Source: Chryseobacterium defluvii
GTDB lineage: Bacteria > Bacteroidota > Bacteroidia > Flavobacteriales > Weeksellaceae
DNA length: 64,000 bases
Assembly (NCBI RefSeq): GCF_003634775.1
Contig: NZ_RBXB01000003.1
Location: forward strand, 928,476 to 992,475
Direction: 5' to 3'
This document shows, one piece after another, positions 25,255-34,513 of this stretch; the stretch's first letter is position 1, and every line of letters begins with the position of its first letter. A model generated the notes under the pieces. It made no database searches. It saw nothing but the letters and a program-made list of their open reading frames with translations, and was not told the DNA's origin. A program made the position numbers and the translations under genes.

Positions 25255-25679
25255 GACAATCCCATTTTATCTTTCCAACTCTGAAAAAACTCAGGATTGT
25301 ATAAACATAAATTTCCCTCTGAATCTAAAAATACCTGAATAGTCTCTCCGCTACAAACCAACCTGTCTTCCTGGTTGAAAAGCTCATATTTGTAGATAAG
25401 CTTTGCGGAATTAGAATTCACGAAAGTGGTTACAATCCTAAACGTTTCCCCATATTTTAGGGGAAGAAAATGTTCGCAGGTACTTTTTACGATAGGGGTT
25501 ACATAGCCTGCCTTCTGGATATCAAGATAGGTCAGTCCGTGCTGTCTTCCGAAAGCTTCTCTTCCATCCTCGAAGTATACAATGTAATGTCCATGCCAGA
25601 CAATTCCCAATGGATCTGTCTCATTGAACCGTACTCTGACTTCTTCCGTACAACGTAATATGTTTTTTTTAGACTGCAT
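25251..25679 (-). CDS. 4HBT-type acyl thioesterase
   Basis: The 142-residue hotdog protein has the 4-hydroxybenzoyl-CoA thioesterase signature: RFNETDPLGIVWHGHY, with catalytic Asp22 and nearby His29. It hydrolyses acyl-CoA or acyl-ACP; in this operon it may release or edit chains. It overlaps the permease gene by 11 bp and the KS gene by 4 bp. Confidence 0.88.
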   Translation of the reverse strand: MQSKKNILRCTEEVRVRFNETDPLGIVWHGHYIVYFEDGREAFGRQHGLTYLDIQKAGYVTPIVKSTCEHFLPLKYGETFRIVTTFVNSNSAKLIYKYELFNQEDRLVCSGETIQVFLDSEGNLCLYNPEFFQSWKDKMGLS

Positions 25680-26934
25680 TTTGTTTTCTTTCGTAAAAAA
25701 TGGAAATAGCTACCATAGCAATATAAAAGGCAAAGAGCAGAGCTAATTCTTTACCTATATTTCCAATACCACTGTTTCTTAAAATAATATCATAATAAGC
25801 ATTCAATCCCCAATTCATAGGGGAGAACTTAGCTACATGCTGCATAAATTCAGGCATCAGGAAAACCGGAACCCAAATTCCTCCGATAGCTGCCAAAACC
25901 ACTACTGAAGTAGCGCCAAAAGGGGCAGACTGTTCCTGAGTATCGGCAATAGTTCCCAGCAGAACTCCGAAACCTATTGCGGCCAATCCTGCAAACAAAG
26001 TGACAACAATTAACTGGAACATTTTCCCTGAAACATCAAATGCCGGAAGATCCATATAAGGGAAAAGGTAAATCCCCACCGCAACCATCAATAAAAACTG
26101 GATGATACATATAATAAGGTAGGTAAATGTTTTTCCCAGGATATGAATGAAATACGGAGTAGGGCTTACTCTGACTCTTACACTCGTTCCCTGGCTTTTT
26201 TCTTTCACTAAGTTAATGGAAAGCGGAACGACAATGAAGAAAATGGCAAATAACGTCCACGCCGGAACATTATGCTGAACAGAATTGGGAAGAACTTCTG
26301 CATCGCCTTTTTTAGGGGTGATTTCCTTGAAGCTGATCAGGTTTTTATTTTCTTCAAGATTTTCGGTAGTTCCCAACTGATCCTGAAATGATTTATAGAT
26401 TTTTTTATTCTCAATTTCAAAAACCATTTTGTTCACGGAGTTCATTACAGAACTTTTGAATCCTGAATTGGTAGCCGGATCAAAATACAGATGAATGTCT
26501 TTGGCTTTTGAAACGGTTTTTTGAGTAGCTGTAGAATCGGTTTCCAATCCGAATGAGCTTACTATTTTCTGTACTTTGTTTTCTATATTGGAATTCAGGT
26601 CTTTGGTCAGGTTTTCAGGAATGACGATCGCCATTTGGTACTCGCCTGAAAAAACTGCATTTTGAGCTGATTTTTCGTTGAAATTGGTCAATAACTGGAA
26701 GGTCTTATTGTTTTCCAGCTCTTTTTTTATATTTTTTGAAACTTCGGATTTATCATTATCAATGAAAATGATCGGGATTTTTGATCCTTCAAGGTTTTTA
26801 AAGGTAGAATCCTGAATTAAGGTAATGGTAACAATAAGCAATAATGGCATTACGAAAATAATGACAATACCACCGATATCTCTTTTCAGCAAAAGAATTT
26901 CCTTGATAAAGCTTCGCCACAATTTATACAACAT
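25669..26934 (-). CDS. ABC-2 type transporter permease
   Basis: The 421-residue protein has one N-terminal TM segment (about 16-40), a large extracytoplasmic domain (about 41-215), then five C-terminal hydrophobic segments such as VPAWTLFAIFFIVVPLSINL and FAGLAAIGFGVLLGTIADT. The order is typical of the YhhJ/DrrB-like ABC-2 exporters. With the ATPase directly upstream (11-bp overlap) it forms an exporter, likely for the pigment or its lipid intermediate. Confidence 0.9.
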   Translation of the reverse strand: MLYKLWRSFIKEILLLKRDIGGIVIIFVMPLLLIVTITLIQDSTFKNLEGSKIPIIFIDNDKSEVSKNIKKELENNKTFQLLTNFNEKSAQNAVFSGEYQMAIVIPENLTKDLNSNIENKVQKIVSSFGLETDSTATQKTVSKAKDIHLYFDPATNSGFKSSVMNSVNKMVFEIENKKIYKSFQDQLGTTENLEENKNLISFKEITPKKGDAEVLPNSVQHNVPAWTLFAIFFIVVPLSINLVKEKSQGTSVRVRVSPTPYFIHILGKTFTYLIICIIQFLLMVAVGIYLFPYMDLPAFDVSGKMFQLIVVTLFAGLAAIGFGVLLGTIADTQEQSAPFGATSVVVLAAIGGIWVPVFLMPEFMQHVAKFSPMNWGLNAYYDIILRNSGIGNIGKELALLFAFYIAMVAISIFYERKQNAV

Positions 26935-27679
26935 CTCTCAATTCTTTTCCGGTTAATGATATAAATACATCTTCAAGGTTTTCTGCATTGGCAATTTGGG
27001 CAACAAGCTCTTCCGGTGTTCCGATCGCATGGATCCTGCCTTTATCGATAATCGCAATTTTCGTACAGAATTCCTCCGCTTCCGAAAGGTGATGGGAAGT
27101 GTAAATGATACACGTTCCGTTATTATTCAGTTCTTTTAAATAATCAATGATCACTTTTTTAGACTGAACGTCTACTCCTACAGTTGGTTCATCAAGAAAA
27201 AGCACTTTCGGGTTGTGTAGCGTTCCTGCGATGAGGTTGCAGCGGCGTTTCATTCCGCCTGAAAACTGGTCTACTTTTTTATCTGCAAACTTTGATAATC
27301 CCATGATTTCTAAGGACTCATCGATGCTTTTATGAAGACTTTTATGTTTTAACCCATATAAACTTCCGAAAAACATCAAATTTTCTCTTGCTGTCAATGT
27401 AGGATAAAGAGCATATTCCTGTGGGACGATTCCGATAATTTGCTTTATTTTGAAGCTGTGTTTCTGAGGAGATAATCCATTGATCTTAAACTGTCCGGAA
27501 GTAGGTTTAATTAATCCCGAAAGCATTGAGATCAATGTTGTTTTTCCTGCACCATTGGGCCCAAGAATTCCGTAGATCTCATTTTTGTCGATATTCAAAG
27601 AGATATCGTTTACAGAAAACTCGTCAGAATTTTTGTATTTCTTATATAGATTTTTGATCTCAATAATATTCTCAGCCAT
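26924..27679 (-). CDS. ABC transporter ATP-binding protein
   Basis: The 251-residue ATPase has Walker A GPNGAGKT (40-47), a Q-loop, the signature FSGG (140-143) and Walker B LFLDEPT (161-167), followed by a conserved His in TSHHLSEAE. It belongs to the CcmA/DrrA-like drug and lipid exporter group. It pairs with the permease and lies 3 bp after the BtrH-like gene. Confidence 0.92.
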   Translation of the reverse strand: MAENIIEIKNLYKKYKNSDEFSVNDISLNIDKNEIYGILGPNGAGKTTLISMLSGLIKPTSGQFKINGLSPQKHSFKIKQIIGIVPQEYALYPTLTARENLMFFGSLYGLKHKSLHKSIDESLEIMGLSKFADKKVDQFSGGMKRRCNLIAGTLHNPKVLFLDEPTVGVDVQSKKVIIDYLKELNNNGTCIIYTSHHLSEAEEFCTKIAIIDKGRIHAIGTPEELVAQIANAENLEDVFISLTGKELRDVV

Positions 27680-27682
27680 ATT

Positions 27683-28678
27683 TTAGATAGCTTTTCTCAG
27701 TTTTTTATAGAAGGCTTCTTCCAGATCGGCAATATGAAGCATAGATTTTGAAAGCTGGTTGTAGATGTCGCTTTTTGAATTTCTATTCTTATAGACTCTT
27801 GCAATATCTACGGCAAAATCTCTCCAAAGGTCACCAATCATGGTAATTTCCTTTGAAAGCTCTTTTAGCTGATCATTTTTAAGGATTTCTGCTGCTTCCT
27901 GTAAGAATGCTCCGTAAATGAATCTGAAACCTCCGCCTCCGGTTCCAATTTCTTCCTGCATTCTGATCAGTTGTCCCAAATAGTGATTGGTCACTTTTGT
28001 TCCTTTTTTCTCTGCCCACTTTGGAATGCTCTTGGCAACCCATCGCATAGCTTTTACCCCGATAAGCGGAACAGGAGCCAGCATATTTTTGCAGGTATCT
28101 TTAATTCCTTTTTTAATAGCTTCTTCCAGGTTCACGGTTTCCGGAACATAGATAGGGTAATACATATGCCCTTTGGGAGGAAGTGCTCCTTTGGCATATC
28201 TTACTTTTTCCAGTTCTTCTTCGGAAAGGGAGGTTACGTAATCCATTACCGGATCACTAATAAGGAATTTTCCATCTTCTTTTCCATATACCACCAGGTT
28301 GTGGGCATTGAAATGGAATTTATATTCTTCAGGAAAGTAAGTAAGGTTGAAAACTCCTACCTGTAAACCTGTCGGGATATTGTTTTCTAAATTTTTCTCT
28401 AAGGCTATTTGAGCCTCTTTAGGATTGGAGAATTTCTGTCTTTTGATTTTAATTCCCAGTCTTTTTGCCGCTTTACTGAAAATAGCGCCCGGCATCGGAC
28501 GATAGCTGAACCCCGGCGCAAAGTTCACTTTTAAAAAAGGAAGGTATACGAAGAATAATCCTGACCCGATCCCGAAGATCATAGGTTCGCTTAGTTTCAA
28601 TCCTTTATATAATAATAAATTAGAGGCAACACCGTTTTCGCAATGCGCTGTCTGATGGTGTTCAAAATTCAATTTCAT
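27683..28678 (-). CDS. BtrH-type acyltransferase (cysteine-protease-like fold)
   Basis: The 331-residue protein opens with HCENGVASNLL (Cys13), the BtrH_N motif, and carries His126 (FNAHNLVVYG) and Asp142 (LISDPVMDY), giving a C39-like Cys-His-Asp set. Butirosin BtrH moves an acyl chain from an ACP to an aminoglycoside, so this protein is a good candidate to transfer the aryl-polyenoyl group from ACP to the dialkylresorcinol hydroxyl. The C-terminal DUF4872-like part (about 180-331) is helical. It overlaps the upstream gene by ATGA. Confidence 0.85.
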   Translation of the reverse strand: MKLNFEHHQTAHCENGVASNLLLYKGLKLSEPMIFGIGSGLFFVYLPFLKVNFAPGFSYRPMPGAIFSKAAKRLGIKIKRQKFSNPKEAQIALEKNLENNIPTGLQVGVFNLTYFPEEYKFHFNAHNLVVYGKEDGKFLISDPVMDYVTSLSEEELEKVRYAKGALPPKGHMYYPIYVPETVNLEEAIKKGIKDTCKNMLAPVPLIGVKAMRWVAKSIPKWAEKKGTKVTNHYLGQLIRMQEEIGTGGGGFRFIYGAFLQEAAEILKNDQLKELSKEITMIGDLWRDFAVDIARVYKNRNSKSDIYNQLSKSMLHIADLEEAFYKKLRKAI

Positions 28679-29082
28679 TTTTTTCCGTCAAAGTTTTTTA
28701 ATTCATCCACTGAAATCCCGAATGCATCGGCATATTTTTTCAGTACGTTTTCGCTTAGTGTCTTAAATATTTTTGGTTTAGTGTGTCTTTTTACACGCCA
28801 TTGCCACATTCCCACATAGGCTGAAAGTACACTCAGGTCCATTTTATTCAGCTCCATGAAATAAATAATAGGACTTACCTTATTGTTGGCAACGGCTTGC
28901 CTGGCTTCTTCAATTCTTTCATGAATAAGCTCCATTGATTCTTCCAAAGCCGCTTTTTTAGCTTCCCAACCAATGCTGTTTGCCGTCGTATAATTATCAT
29001 TTTCATCAGTCACATACAACACTTCGGTCATATTTGCTGACTTCAGATTACTTTCGTCCTGAGGAAGGTCTTGTTTTTTCAT
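28675..29082 (-). CDS. Hypothetical protein, first gene of the long pigment operon
   Basis: The 135-residue soluble protein has no signal peptide. Residues 40-75 are a charged helix (EAKKAALEESMELIHERIEE), then LSAYVGMWQWRVKRH and a C-terminal KYADAFGISVDELKNF helix-turn-helix-like end. It resembles a small regulator or scaffold, but I do not recognise a family. ATGA overlap with the BtrH-like gene suggests partnership. Confidence 0.75.
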   Translation of the reverse strand: MKKQDLPQDESNLKSANMTEVLYVTDENDNYTTANSIGWEAKKAALEESMELIHERIEEARQAVANNKVSPIIYFMELNKMDLSVLSAYVGMWQWRVKRHTKPKIFKTLSENVLKKYADAFGISVDELKNFDGKK

Positions 29083-29181
29083 CTAAAAAAGATATTTAAT
29101 TTAGACTTCAGATGAAAAATTATTCACCTGTTTTTTTTGTGATTGTTTTAATCAGTTGGCTAAAATAGTGAAAATACATTA

Positions 29182-29189
29182 TATGTTTG
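29182..29189 (+). promoter_or_regulatory. Candidate -7 element for the M16 protease gene
   Basis: TATGTTTG matches TAnnTTTG, with TTG 23 bases upstream (29156-29158). The implied leader is about 170 bases. The 281-bp divergent gap (29083-29363) shows no other gene, and no clear -7 box was found for the minus-strand operon. Confidence 0.4.
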
Positions 29190-29363
29190 TCATGTTAAAT
29201 CTGACTAAAGTTTTTCGTGGAAAAGTAGGGTAAATATTGCTGATTTTCAGTTTTTTTATGGCAGATAGAAAAAAATATATTGCTTTTTAGATTCTTGTGT
29301 AACAAGTAGATCATCAAGTAAGACTAATGTACTTTAAAGAAATTTGGATTAAACAATATTACT

Positions 29364-32276
29364 ATGAAGAAATTTTTTATTTCTGTCTCGCTGTTTTGCA
29401 TGATCAGTGCAATGGCTCAGAAATTTGATACTCAAAAGATTACAGATAATCAAGGGTACACTTATGAAACGGTAAAGAAAGATCAGTCCGGTGTAAGGGT
29501 ATATACCTTAAAAAATGGATTAAAAGTATACCTGGCAAAGAATGATGATGCTCCGAGAATTCAAACGTATATTCCGGTAAGAACAGGTTCAAATAATGAC
29601 CCGGGCGACAATACAGGATTGGCTCACTATCTTGAGCACATGGTTTTCAAAGGAACTTCACACCTGGGAACCCAGGATTGGGCAAAAGAAAAAATATTGC
29701 TTCAGCAGATCTCTGATCTTTATGAGCAGCATAAAGCTGAAAAAGATCCTGCAAAGAAGAAAGAATTGTATAAAAAAATAGATGAAGTTTCCCAGGAAGC
29801 CTCTAAATATGCAATTGCTAACGAATATGATAAAGCCATTTCATCACTAGGAGCTACGGGAACCAATGCACATACATGGTTGGACGAAACTGTTTATAAA
29901 AATAATATTCCTTCCAACGAACTGGAAAAATGGCTTAAAGTGGAAAAGGAACGATTTTCAGAATTGGTTTTGCGACTTTTCCATACAGAGCTGGAAGCGG
30001 TTTATGAAGAATATAACAGAGCTCAGGATAATGATGGCCGTCTCGTAAACTATGCATTAATGGATGCTCTTTTCCCAAAACATCCCAACGGGCAACAGAC
30101 TACCATCGGAACTTCAGAGCATTTAAAAAGCCCTTCCATGGTGGCGATTCATAAATATTTTGATACCTATTATGTTCCTAATAATATGGCCGTGGTTCTG
30201 GTGGGTGATCTTGACTATGACAAAACAATCAAATTGGTAGACCAATATTTCGGAGGTTTCAAATACAAAGAACTACCAATGAAAAAAATGGTTACGGAAG
30301 AGCCGATGACAAATATTGTGACCCGAACGGTAAAAAGTCCATCGACTCCCAGAATGACCATTGCCTGGAGAACGGATTCTTACGGAACACAGGAAGCCAG
30401 ACTGGCGGATATGGTGGCTGAAATATTAAGCAACAGAGGAGATGCCGGTCTTATTGACCTTAATATCAATCAAAAGCAAAAAACATTGGGAGCGGGAGCT
30501 AATGAATCTCCTTTTAAAATGTATGGTTCTTTTTCTCTTACTGTAACTCCAAAAGAGGGACAAAGCTTTGATGAGGCTAAAAAACTATTGCTTGACCAAC
30601 TGGAGCTGGTGAAAAAAGGACAATTCCCTGATTGGATGCTGAAAGCGATCATTAATGATAAAAAAGTTCAGAGAATGAAGAGCTGGGAAACGGCTGATGG
30701 ATTGGCAACCAATCTTTATGATTCTTATATCAACGAAAGAACATGGGAACAGGAGCTTGACGAGATTAACCAATATGAGAAGATCACAAAAGCGGAAATT
30801 GTAAAATTTGCGAATGAATTTTTCAAAGAGAACTACGTAGTGGTTTACAAAGAAAAAGGAGTGAATGATAAACTTGTTCGTGTGGAAAATCCGGGAATTA
30901 CCCCGATCAAGCTGAACAGAGAAGCGCAATCCCCTTTCCTTAAAGATCTTCTGGCAACAAAAGCAACAGAAATCAAACCTGAATTTATAGATTATAAGAC
31001 TGCTATTCAGACTTCCCAGATCAAAGATAAGAAGGTAAGCTTTGTTAAAAATAAATACAATGAAATTGCCCAAGTGAGCTATATTTTCCCTTTCGGAACA
31101 GATAACGATAAAGAATTGTCTTTGGCTGTGACTGTTTTAGAGTATCTGGGAACAGATAAATATTCTCCGGAACAATTGAAAGAAGAGTTTTATAAATTAG
31201 GAATTTCAAATAGCTTCAGAACATCTAATGATCAGACGGTTATCACTTTAAGCGGGCTTGAAAGCAATATGCAGAAAGGAGTAGAGCTAATGAATCATTG
31301 GATCACCAATGTAAAAGCTGACAAAGCTATCTATGATCAGACGGTAAAGGCTATTTTAGAATCAAGAGCGGTTGCTAAAAAAGATAAGAACAGGATTATG
31401 GCTGCTCTTAATAATTATGCGAAGTACGGGAAAGATTCCAGAATGACGGATATTATTTCTAAAGAACGTTTACAAAGTATCGACGTCAATGAATTGATGA
31501 AAAAAATAAAAACGATCAACCAATATCCATATGAAGTTTTTCTTTACGGACAGGAGCAGAAAAGTCTTGAAAAGGCCGTAAAGCCATATATTATAGCGAC
31601 AAGCCTTCAGCCTTCAAAAGCAAAAGAATATCCTGAACCGTCAACGGAAGGAAAGGTGTTCTTCACCAACTATGATATGGTTCAGATGGAAATGTCTAAA
31701 GTAGCAAAAGGAAGCAATGTAAATCTTGGAAATTTCGGGAAAGCTAATGTTTTCAATGAATATTTCGGACGTGGATTATCTTCTATCGTTTTCCAGGAGA
31801 TCAGAGAAAGTAAATCTTTGGCTTATTCTGCTTACGTTTCTTATGCCAATGCAACGGAAAAGAACCATCCTAACTATATTACCAACTATATAGGGACACA
31901 AGCCAATAAACTTCCTTTAGCTGTCAATGCGATGAATGATCTTATGGTGCAACTGCCACAAATCCCTACACAGTTTGAAAATGCAAGAGGTTCAGCCTTG
32001 AAACAAATTGCTTCCAACAGGATCAACAGAACTAATATTTTCTTTAATCAGCTGGCACTTAAAAAATTAGGTGTTGATTATGATATCAGAAAGGATATTT
32101 ATTCTGAAATCCAGGGATTAACATTACCGCAACTTACCAACTTCTATAATACAGAGGTTAAGCCTGTAAAATATAATACTGCTATTATCGGGAAAAGAGA
32201 AAACCTGAACATGGAGTCTATTAATAAAATGGGAGAGTTTAAGGAAGTAAGCCTGGAAGAAATTTTCGGATACTAA
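29364..32276 (+). CDS. M16 (insulinase) family zinc metalloprotease, two-domain, exported
   Basis: The 970-residue protein has a signal peptide (cleavage near SAMAQ, about residue 19). The catalytic zinc motif is HYLEH (His88, Glu91, His92), inverted as in all M16 enzymes, with ELEAVYEEYNR supplying the third ligand about 110 residues later. The second half (from about 540) repeats the fold without the zinc motif and has RGLSSIVFQEIRESKSLAYS, the R/Y segment of inactive M16 halves. It degrades peptides in the periplasm. It stands alone on the plus strand between two minus-strand pigment operons and has its own terminator, so it is probably unrelated to flexirubin synthesis. Confidence 0.92.
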   Translation: MKKFFISVSLFCMISAMAQKFDTQKITDNQGYTYETVKKDQSGVRVYTLKNGLKVYLAKNDDAPRIQTYIPVRTGSNNDPGDNTGLAHYLEHMVFKGTSHLGTQDWAKEKILLQQISDLYEQHKAEKDPAKKKELYKKIDEVSQEASKYAIANEYDKAISSLGATGTNAHTWLDETVYKNNIPSNELEKWLKVEKERFSELVLRLFHTELEAVYEEYNRAQDNDGRLVNYALMDALFPKHPNGQQTTIGTSEHLKSPSMVAIHKYFDTYYVPNNMAVVLVGDLDYDKTIKLVDQYFGGFKYKELPMKKMVTEEPMTNIVTRTVKSPSTPRMTIAWRTDSYGTQEARLADMVAEILSNRGDAGLIDLNINQKQKTLGAGANESPFKMYGSFSLTVTPKEGQSFDEAKKLLLDQLELVKKGQFPDWMLKAIINDKKVQRMKSWETADGLATNLYDSYINERTWEQELDEINQYEKITKAEIVKFANEFFKENYVVVYKEKGVNDKLVRVENPGITPIKLNREAQSPFLKDLLATKATEIKPEFIDYKTAIQTSQIKDKKVSFVKNKYNEIAQVSYIFPFGTDNDKELSLAVTVLEYLGTDKYSPEQLKEEFYKLGISNSFRTSNDQTVITLSGLESNMQKGVELMNHWITNVKADKAIYDQTVKAILESRAVAKKDKNRIMAALNNYAKYGKDSRMTDIISKERLQSIDVNELMKKIKTINQYPYEVFLYGQEQKSLEKAVKPYIIATSLQPSKAKEYPEPSTEGKVFFTNYDMVQMEMSKVAKGSNVNLGNFGKANVFNEYFGRGLSSIVFQEIRESKSLAYSAYVSYANATEKNHPNYITNYIGTQANKLPLAVNAMNDLMVQLPQIPTQFENARGSALKQIASNRINRTNIFFNQLALKKLGVDYDIRKDIYSEIQGLTLPQLTNFYNTEVKPVKYNTAIIGKRENLNMESINKMGEFKEVSLEEIFGY

Positions 32277-32298
32277 TCTTTTAGTTGACAATATATTT

Positions 32299-32329
32299 AA
32301 AAGTGGGGTAGAAATACCTCACTTTTTTT
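32299..32329 (+). terminator. Intrinsic terminator after the M16 gene
   Basis: A 12-bp stem (32299-32310 with 32315-32326, one G-T pair) closes on a GAAA tetraloop and is followed by a T-run. Confidence 0.85.
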
Positions 32330-32335
32330 GTTGAA

Positions 32336-32433
32336 TTTCCCACTGATTTCCCACTGATGTTTACGTATTAGAAAATGTAAGCTACTATCTAATATAAGCA
32401 TAATCATCTGTGTAAATCTGTGGGATCTGTGGC
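32336..32433. repeat. Intergenic repeat with CCCACTGAT and ATCTGTG words
   Basis: TTCCCACTGAT occurs twice in tandem from about 32336 (11-bp period), and ATCTGTG occurs at 32406, 32416 and 32425. The two ends are loosely complementary. This is the CCACAGATT-type dispersed filler seen between flavobacterial genes. Confidence 0.55.
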
Positions 32434-32442
32434 TTAAAAATG

Positions 32443-32473
32443 AAAAAAGCCGTACTTTTTTGTACAGCTTTTT
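32443..32473 (-). terminator. Intrinsic terminator of the dar operon
   Basis: AAAAAAGC-GTAC pairs with GTAC-GCTTTTT around a T6 loop with one mismatch. It ends the minus-strand unit whose last gene stops at 32493. Confidence 0.75.
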
Positions 32474-32492
32474 AATATTTTGGTTTAATCTT

Positions 32493-32936
32493 TTACGGTT
32501 TAACTTCCTGAATAAATAAGTTGATTTCTGCCCTAATCAATAACTCGTCATTATTAAACGTTTCGCAAAACATATTGCAGATATTTTCATACTGTGAGAT
32601 CAATGAGGCTTTTGAAGTAATTTTATCGCCCACTTTCGGTAAAGATAAGATCTCAATCTTTTTAATATTGGTAATGAAACCGATCACTTTTACATCTGCC
32701 TCCGGATTTTCAAAGAAACTTTGTCCAAAAATGGATGAACAGGTCTGAGCCATATTTTCAATCAGCCCGGATTCTGCGAATGTATGGTTATGGACAAAAA
32801 TATTGTCTTCCGTAATCATAAAGGAAGTAATAACATTTTCCTTGGTCAGTTCCAGGATATAATCCACCATCATCATGGGTTCACGATGAGGTAAATAATG
32901 ATGGATATTGATGAGATTGCCTTCCTTGATTTTCAT
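32493..32936 (-). CDS. ApeP-like hotdog dehydratase
   Basis: The 147-residue hotdog protein has the segment HHYLPHREPMMMVD (His17 in LPHREP), typical of the ApeP/FabZ-like dehydratases of aryl-polyene loci. The core helix reads SGLIENMAQTCSSIFG. It probably dehydrates 3-hydroxyacyl-ACP, here in the DarA/DarB operon. It follows a paralogous hotdog gene after 5 bp; the two may form a heterodimer. Confidence 0.82.
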   Translation of the reverse strand: MKIKEGNLINIHHYLPHREPMMMVDYILELTKENVITSFMITEDNIFVHNHTFAESGLIENMAQTCSSIFGQSFFENPEADVKVIGFITNIKKIEILSLPKVGDKITSKASLISQYENICNMFCETFNNDELLIRAEINLFIQEVKP

Positions 32937-32941
32937 GTAAG

Positions 32942-33373
32942 CTATTTTACAACAGTTTTCATTTGAGATTGTGCAATCATTACACCATTTAATTTAGTGA
33001 TAATATTGACCAATGTAACACCCATGATTTCATTCAGAATTTCCACTTCCGATATTATACGATCTCCTACCTGGGGTAAAGCCTCAGCTTCAAAAGATTT
33101 AATAGCTCCGATATACCCTGTAGGGGCCCCTTTCCCCAACAGATAAAATTGATATCCGGTATGTAATGCTACGCTTTGAGCCTGATGCTCGACTAACCCT
33201 GAAGCCTGAAAAACACCATTATGAACAAAAATATTCTCTTCCTTGATTTTAAATCCTGAAATTAAATGATTCTCGGAATATTCCGAAAGCTCATTCACCA
33301 TCACGAAAGGAAATCTTTGCGGAATAAGGCTCTCCACAAAATTCTGATCAGCTGTTGGCAATCTGTTTTCCAT
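32942..33373 (-). CDS. Second hotdog dehydratase-like protein
   Basis: The 143-residue hotdog protein has LIPQRFPFVMVNEL where the catalytic loop lies: the usual His of PHR is replaced by Gln, so it may be inactive. The core helix ASGLVEHQAQSVALHTG is intact. I chose the ATG at 33373, which shares one base with the DarB stop codon (TAATG); an upstream TTG at 33397 is in frame inside DarB. Its pairing with the catalytic paralogue next door suggests an active/inactive heterodimer, which is inference. Confidence 0.8.
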   Translation of the reverse strand: MENRLPTADQNFVESLIPQRFPFVMVNELSEYSENHLISGFKIKEENIFVHNGVFQASGLVEHQAQSVALHTGYQFYLLGKGAPTGYIGAIKSFEAEALPQVGDRIISEVEILNEIMGVTLVNIITKLNGVMIAQSQMKTVVK

Positions 33374-34512
33374 TAGCAAACAGTTAACAGAGCGCAAGAG
33401 TATGCAAATCTTCCGCTTTCAGGAACACAAAGCAATACTTTTTCTCCTTTTTTCAGTGTACCGGAATTCATCAGTTCTTCCAAAGCAATGAAAATAGAAC
33501 CAGCGCCGATGTTTCCAACTTCGGAAAGGTTGTAGTACCATTTCTCCCAAGGGAAATCCATTCCTTTTTTAGCAAACTCTTCCTTTAATCCTTCTTTGAA
33601 ATATCCTGAAGAGATGTGCGCCAGAACGTGGTCAATTTTTTCAGGATCTAATTGGTGTTTATCAAAAGATGCTCTTAAGCTTTCAGCGCCTTTTACCAGA
33701 ATATATTCATCTAATAGTTTGGTATCCTGTTTTAAAGCAAAGATAGATTGCTTCAGCCATTCGTCTGAAGGATAATCTGCCCAAGACTGCAAGCTTCCGT
33801 CTTCCTGCTTTTCACAACCTGAATACATACAGGCTTCAATTTCATGAGCATAAGAATAGAAATCAATGAATTCTACCTTTAAAGAAGTGCTGTTTTCTCT
33901 TGGTTTGTTTTCCAATAAGAAAGCACCTGCCCCGTCGGAAAGCATCCATCTTAGGAATTCTCTTTTGAAGGCGATGATGGGTCTTTCTTCAAGTAATTTT
34001 AAATTTTCTGCCTCATGATTGAATTTATCAGCAGTCATCCAGGACGAAAATCTTTCAGAACCTACACAAACTGCATTTTGTTTTACTCCGGCTTTTACAG
34101 AAAGAAAAGCATAATTGAATGCATTCATCCCCGAATTACAAAGCCCCATAGAAGTATTGATCTCTATAGATTTCCCTAAATTCAGTTCGCCATGAACCAT
34201 AGATGCATGAGACGGCTGGATCTGATCTGCAGAAGTCGTTCCGCAGGACAGTAATTCCATATCCTCTTTTGAGAAATTCTCATCGAAAAGGCCCTCTACC
34301 GCTTTTGCCGTAATCTGGGCATTGGTATGGGTAGGTTTTCCGTTTTTATCTAATGCGTAATATCTGGTTCTTATTTTGTTGTTTCTTAAAATTAAAGCCC
34401 TTGCTTTAGATGGAGTGTCGTTTACCAAGCCAAGATACGTTTCCATGTCATCATTAGAAACCGGCTCATTGGGTAAGTATGTTGAAGCTTTTGTTATAAA
34501 TACGTCGTACAT
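33373..34512 (-). CDS. darB: DarB-type KAS III ketosynthase (dialkylresorcinol synthesis)
   Basis: This 379-residue KAS III-like enzyme has the nucleophile Cys125 in SMGLCNSGMNAF, a later His in HVLAHISSGYF and an Asn in SEVGNIGAGS. This is the DarB/StlD branch, which condenses a 3-oxoacyl-ACP with an unsaturated acyl thioester and starts ring formation to a cyclohexanedione. DarA then aromatises it to a dialkylresorcinol, the alcohol half of flexirubin. It follows darA by 1 bp. Symbol given because both partners are present in order. Confidence 0.9.
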   Translation of the reverse strand: MYDVFITKASTYLPNEPVSNDDMETYLGLVNDTPSKARALILRNNKIRTRYYALDKNGKPTHTNAQITAKAVEGLFDENFSKEDMELLSCGTTSADQIQPSHASMVHGELNLGKSIEINTSMGLCNSGMNAFNYAFLSVKAGVKQNAVCVGSERFSSWMTADKFNHEAENLKLLEERPIIAFKREFLRWMLSDGAGAFLLENKPRENSTSLKVEFIDFYSYAHEIEACMYSGCEKQEDGSLQSWADYPSDEWLKQSIFALKQDTKLLDEYILVKGAESLRASFDKHQLDPEKIDHVLAHISSGYFKEGLKEEFAKKGMDFPWEKWYYNLSEVGNIGAGSIFIALEELMNSGTLKKGEKVLLCVPESGRFAYSCALLTVC

Positions 34513-34513
34513 C

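Noticed and set aside
29083..29363. Possible small gene in the divergent gap
   Set aside because: No frame with a start, ribosome site and plausible composition was found; only a promoter-like box is visible.
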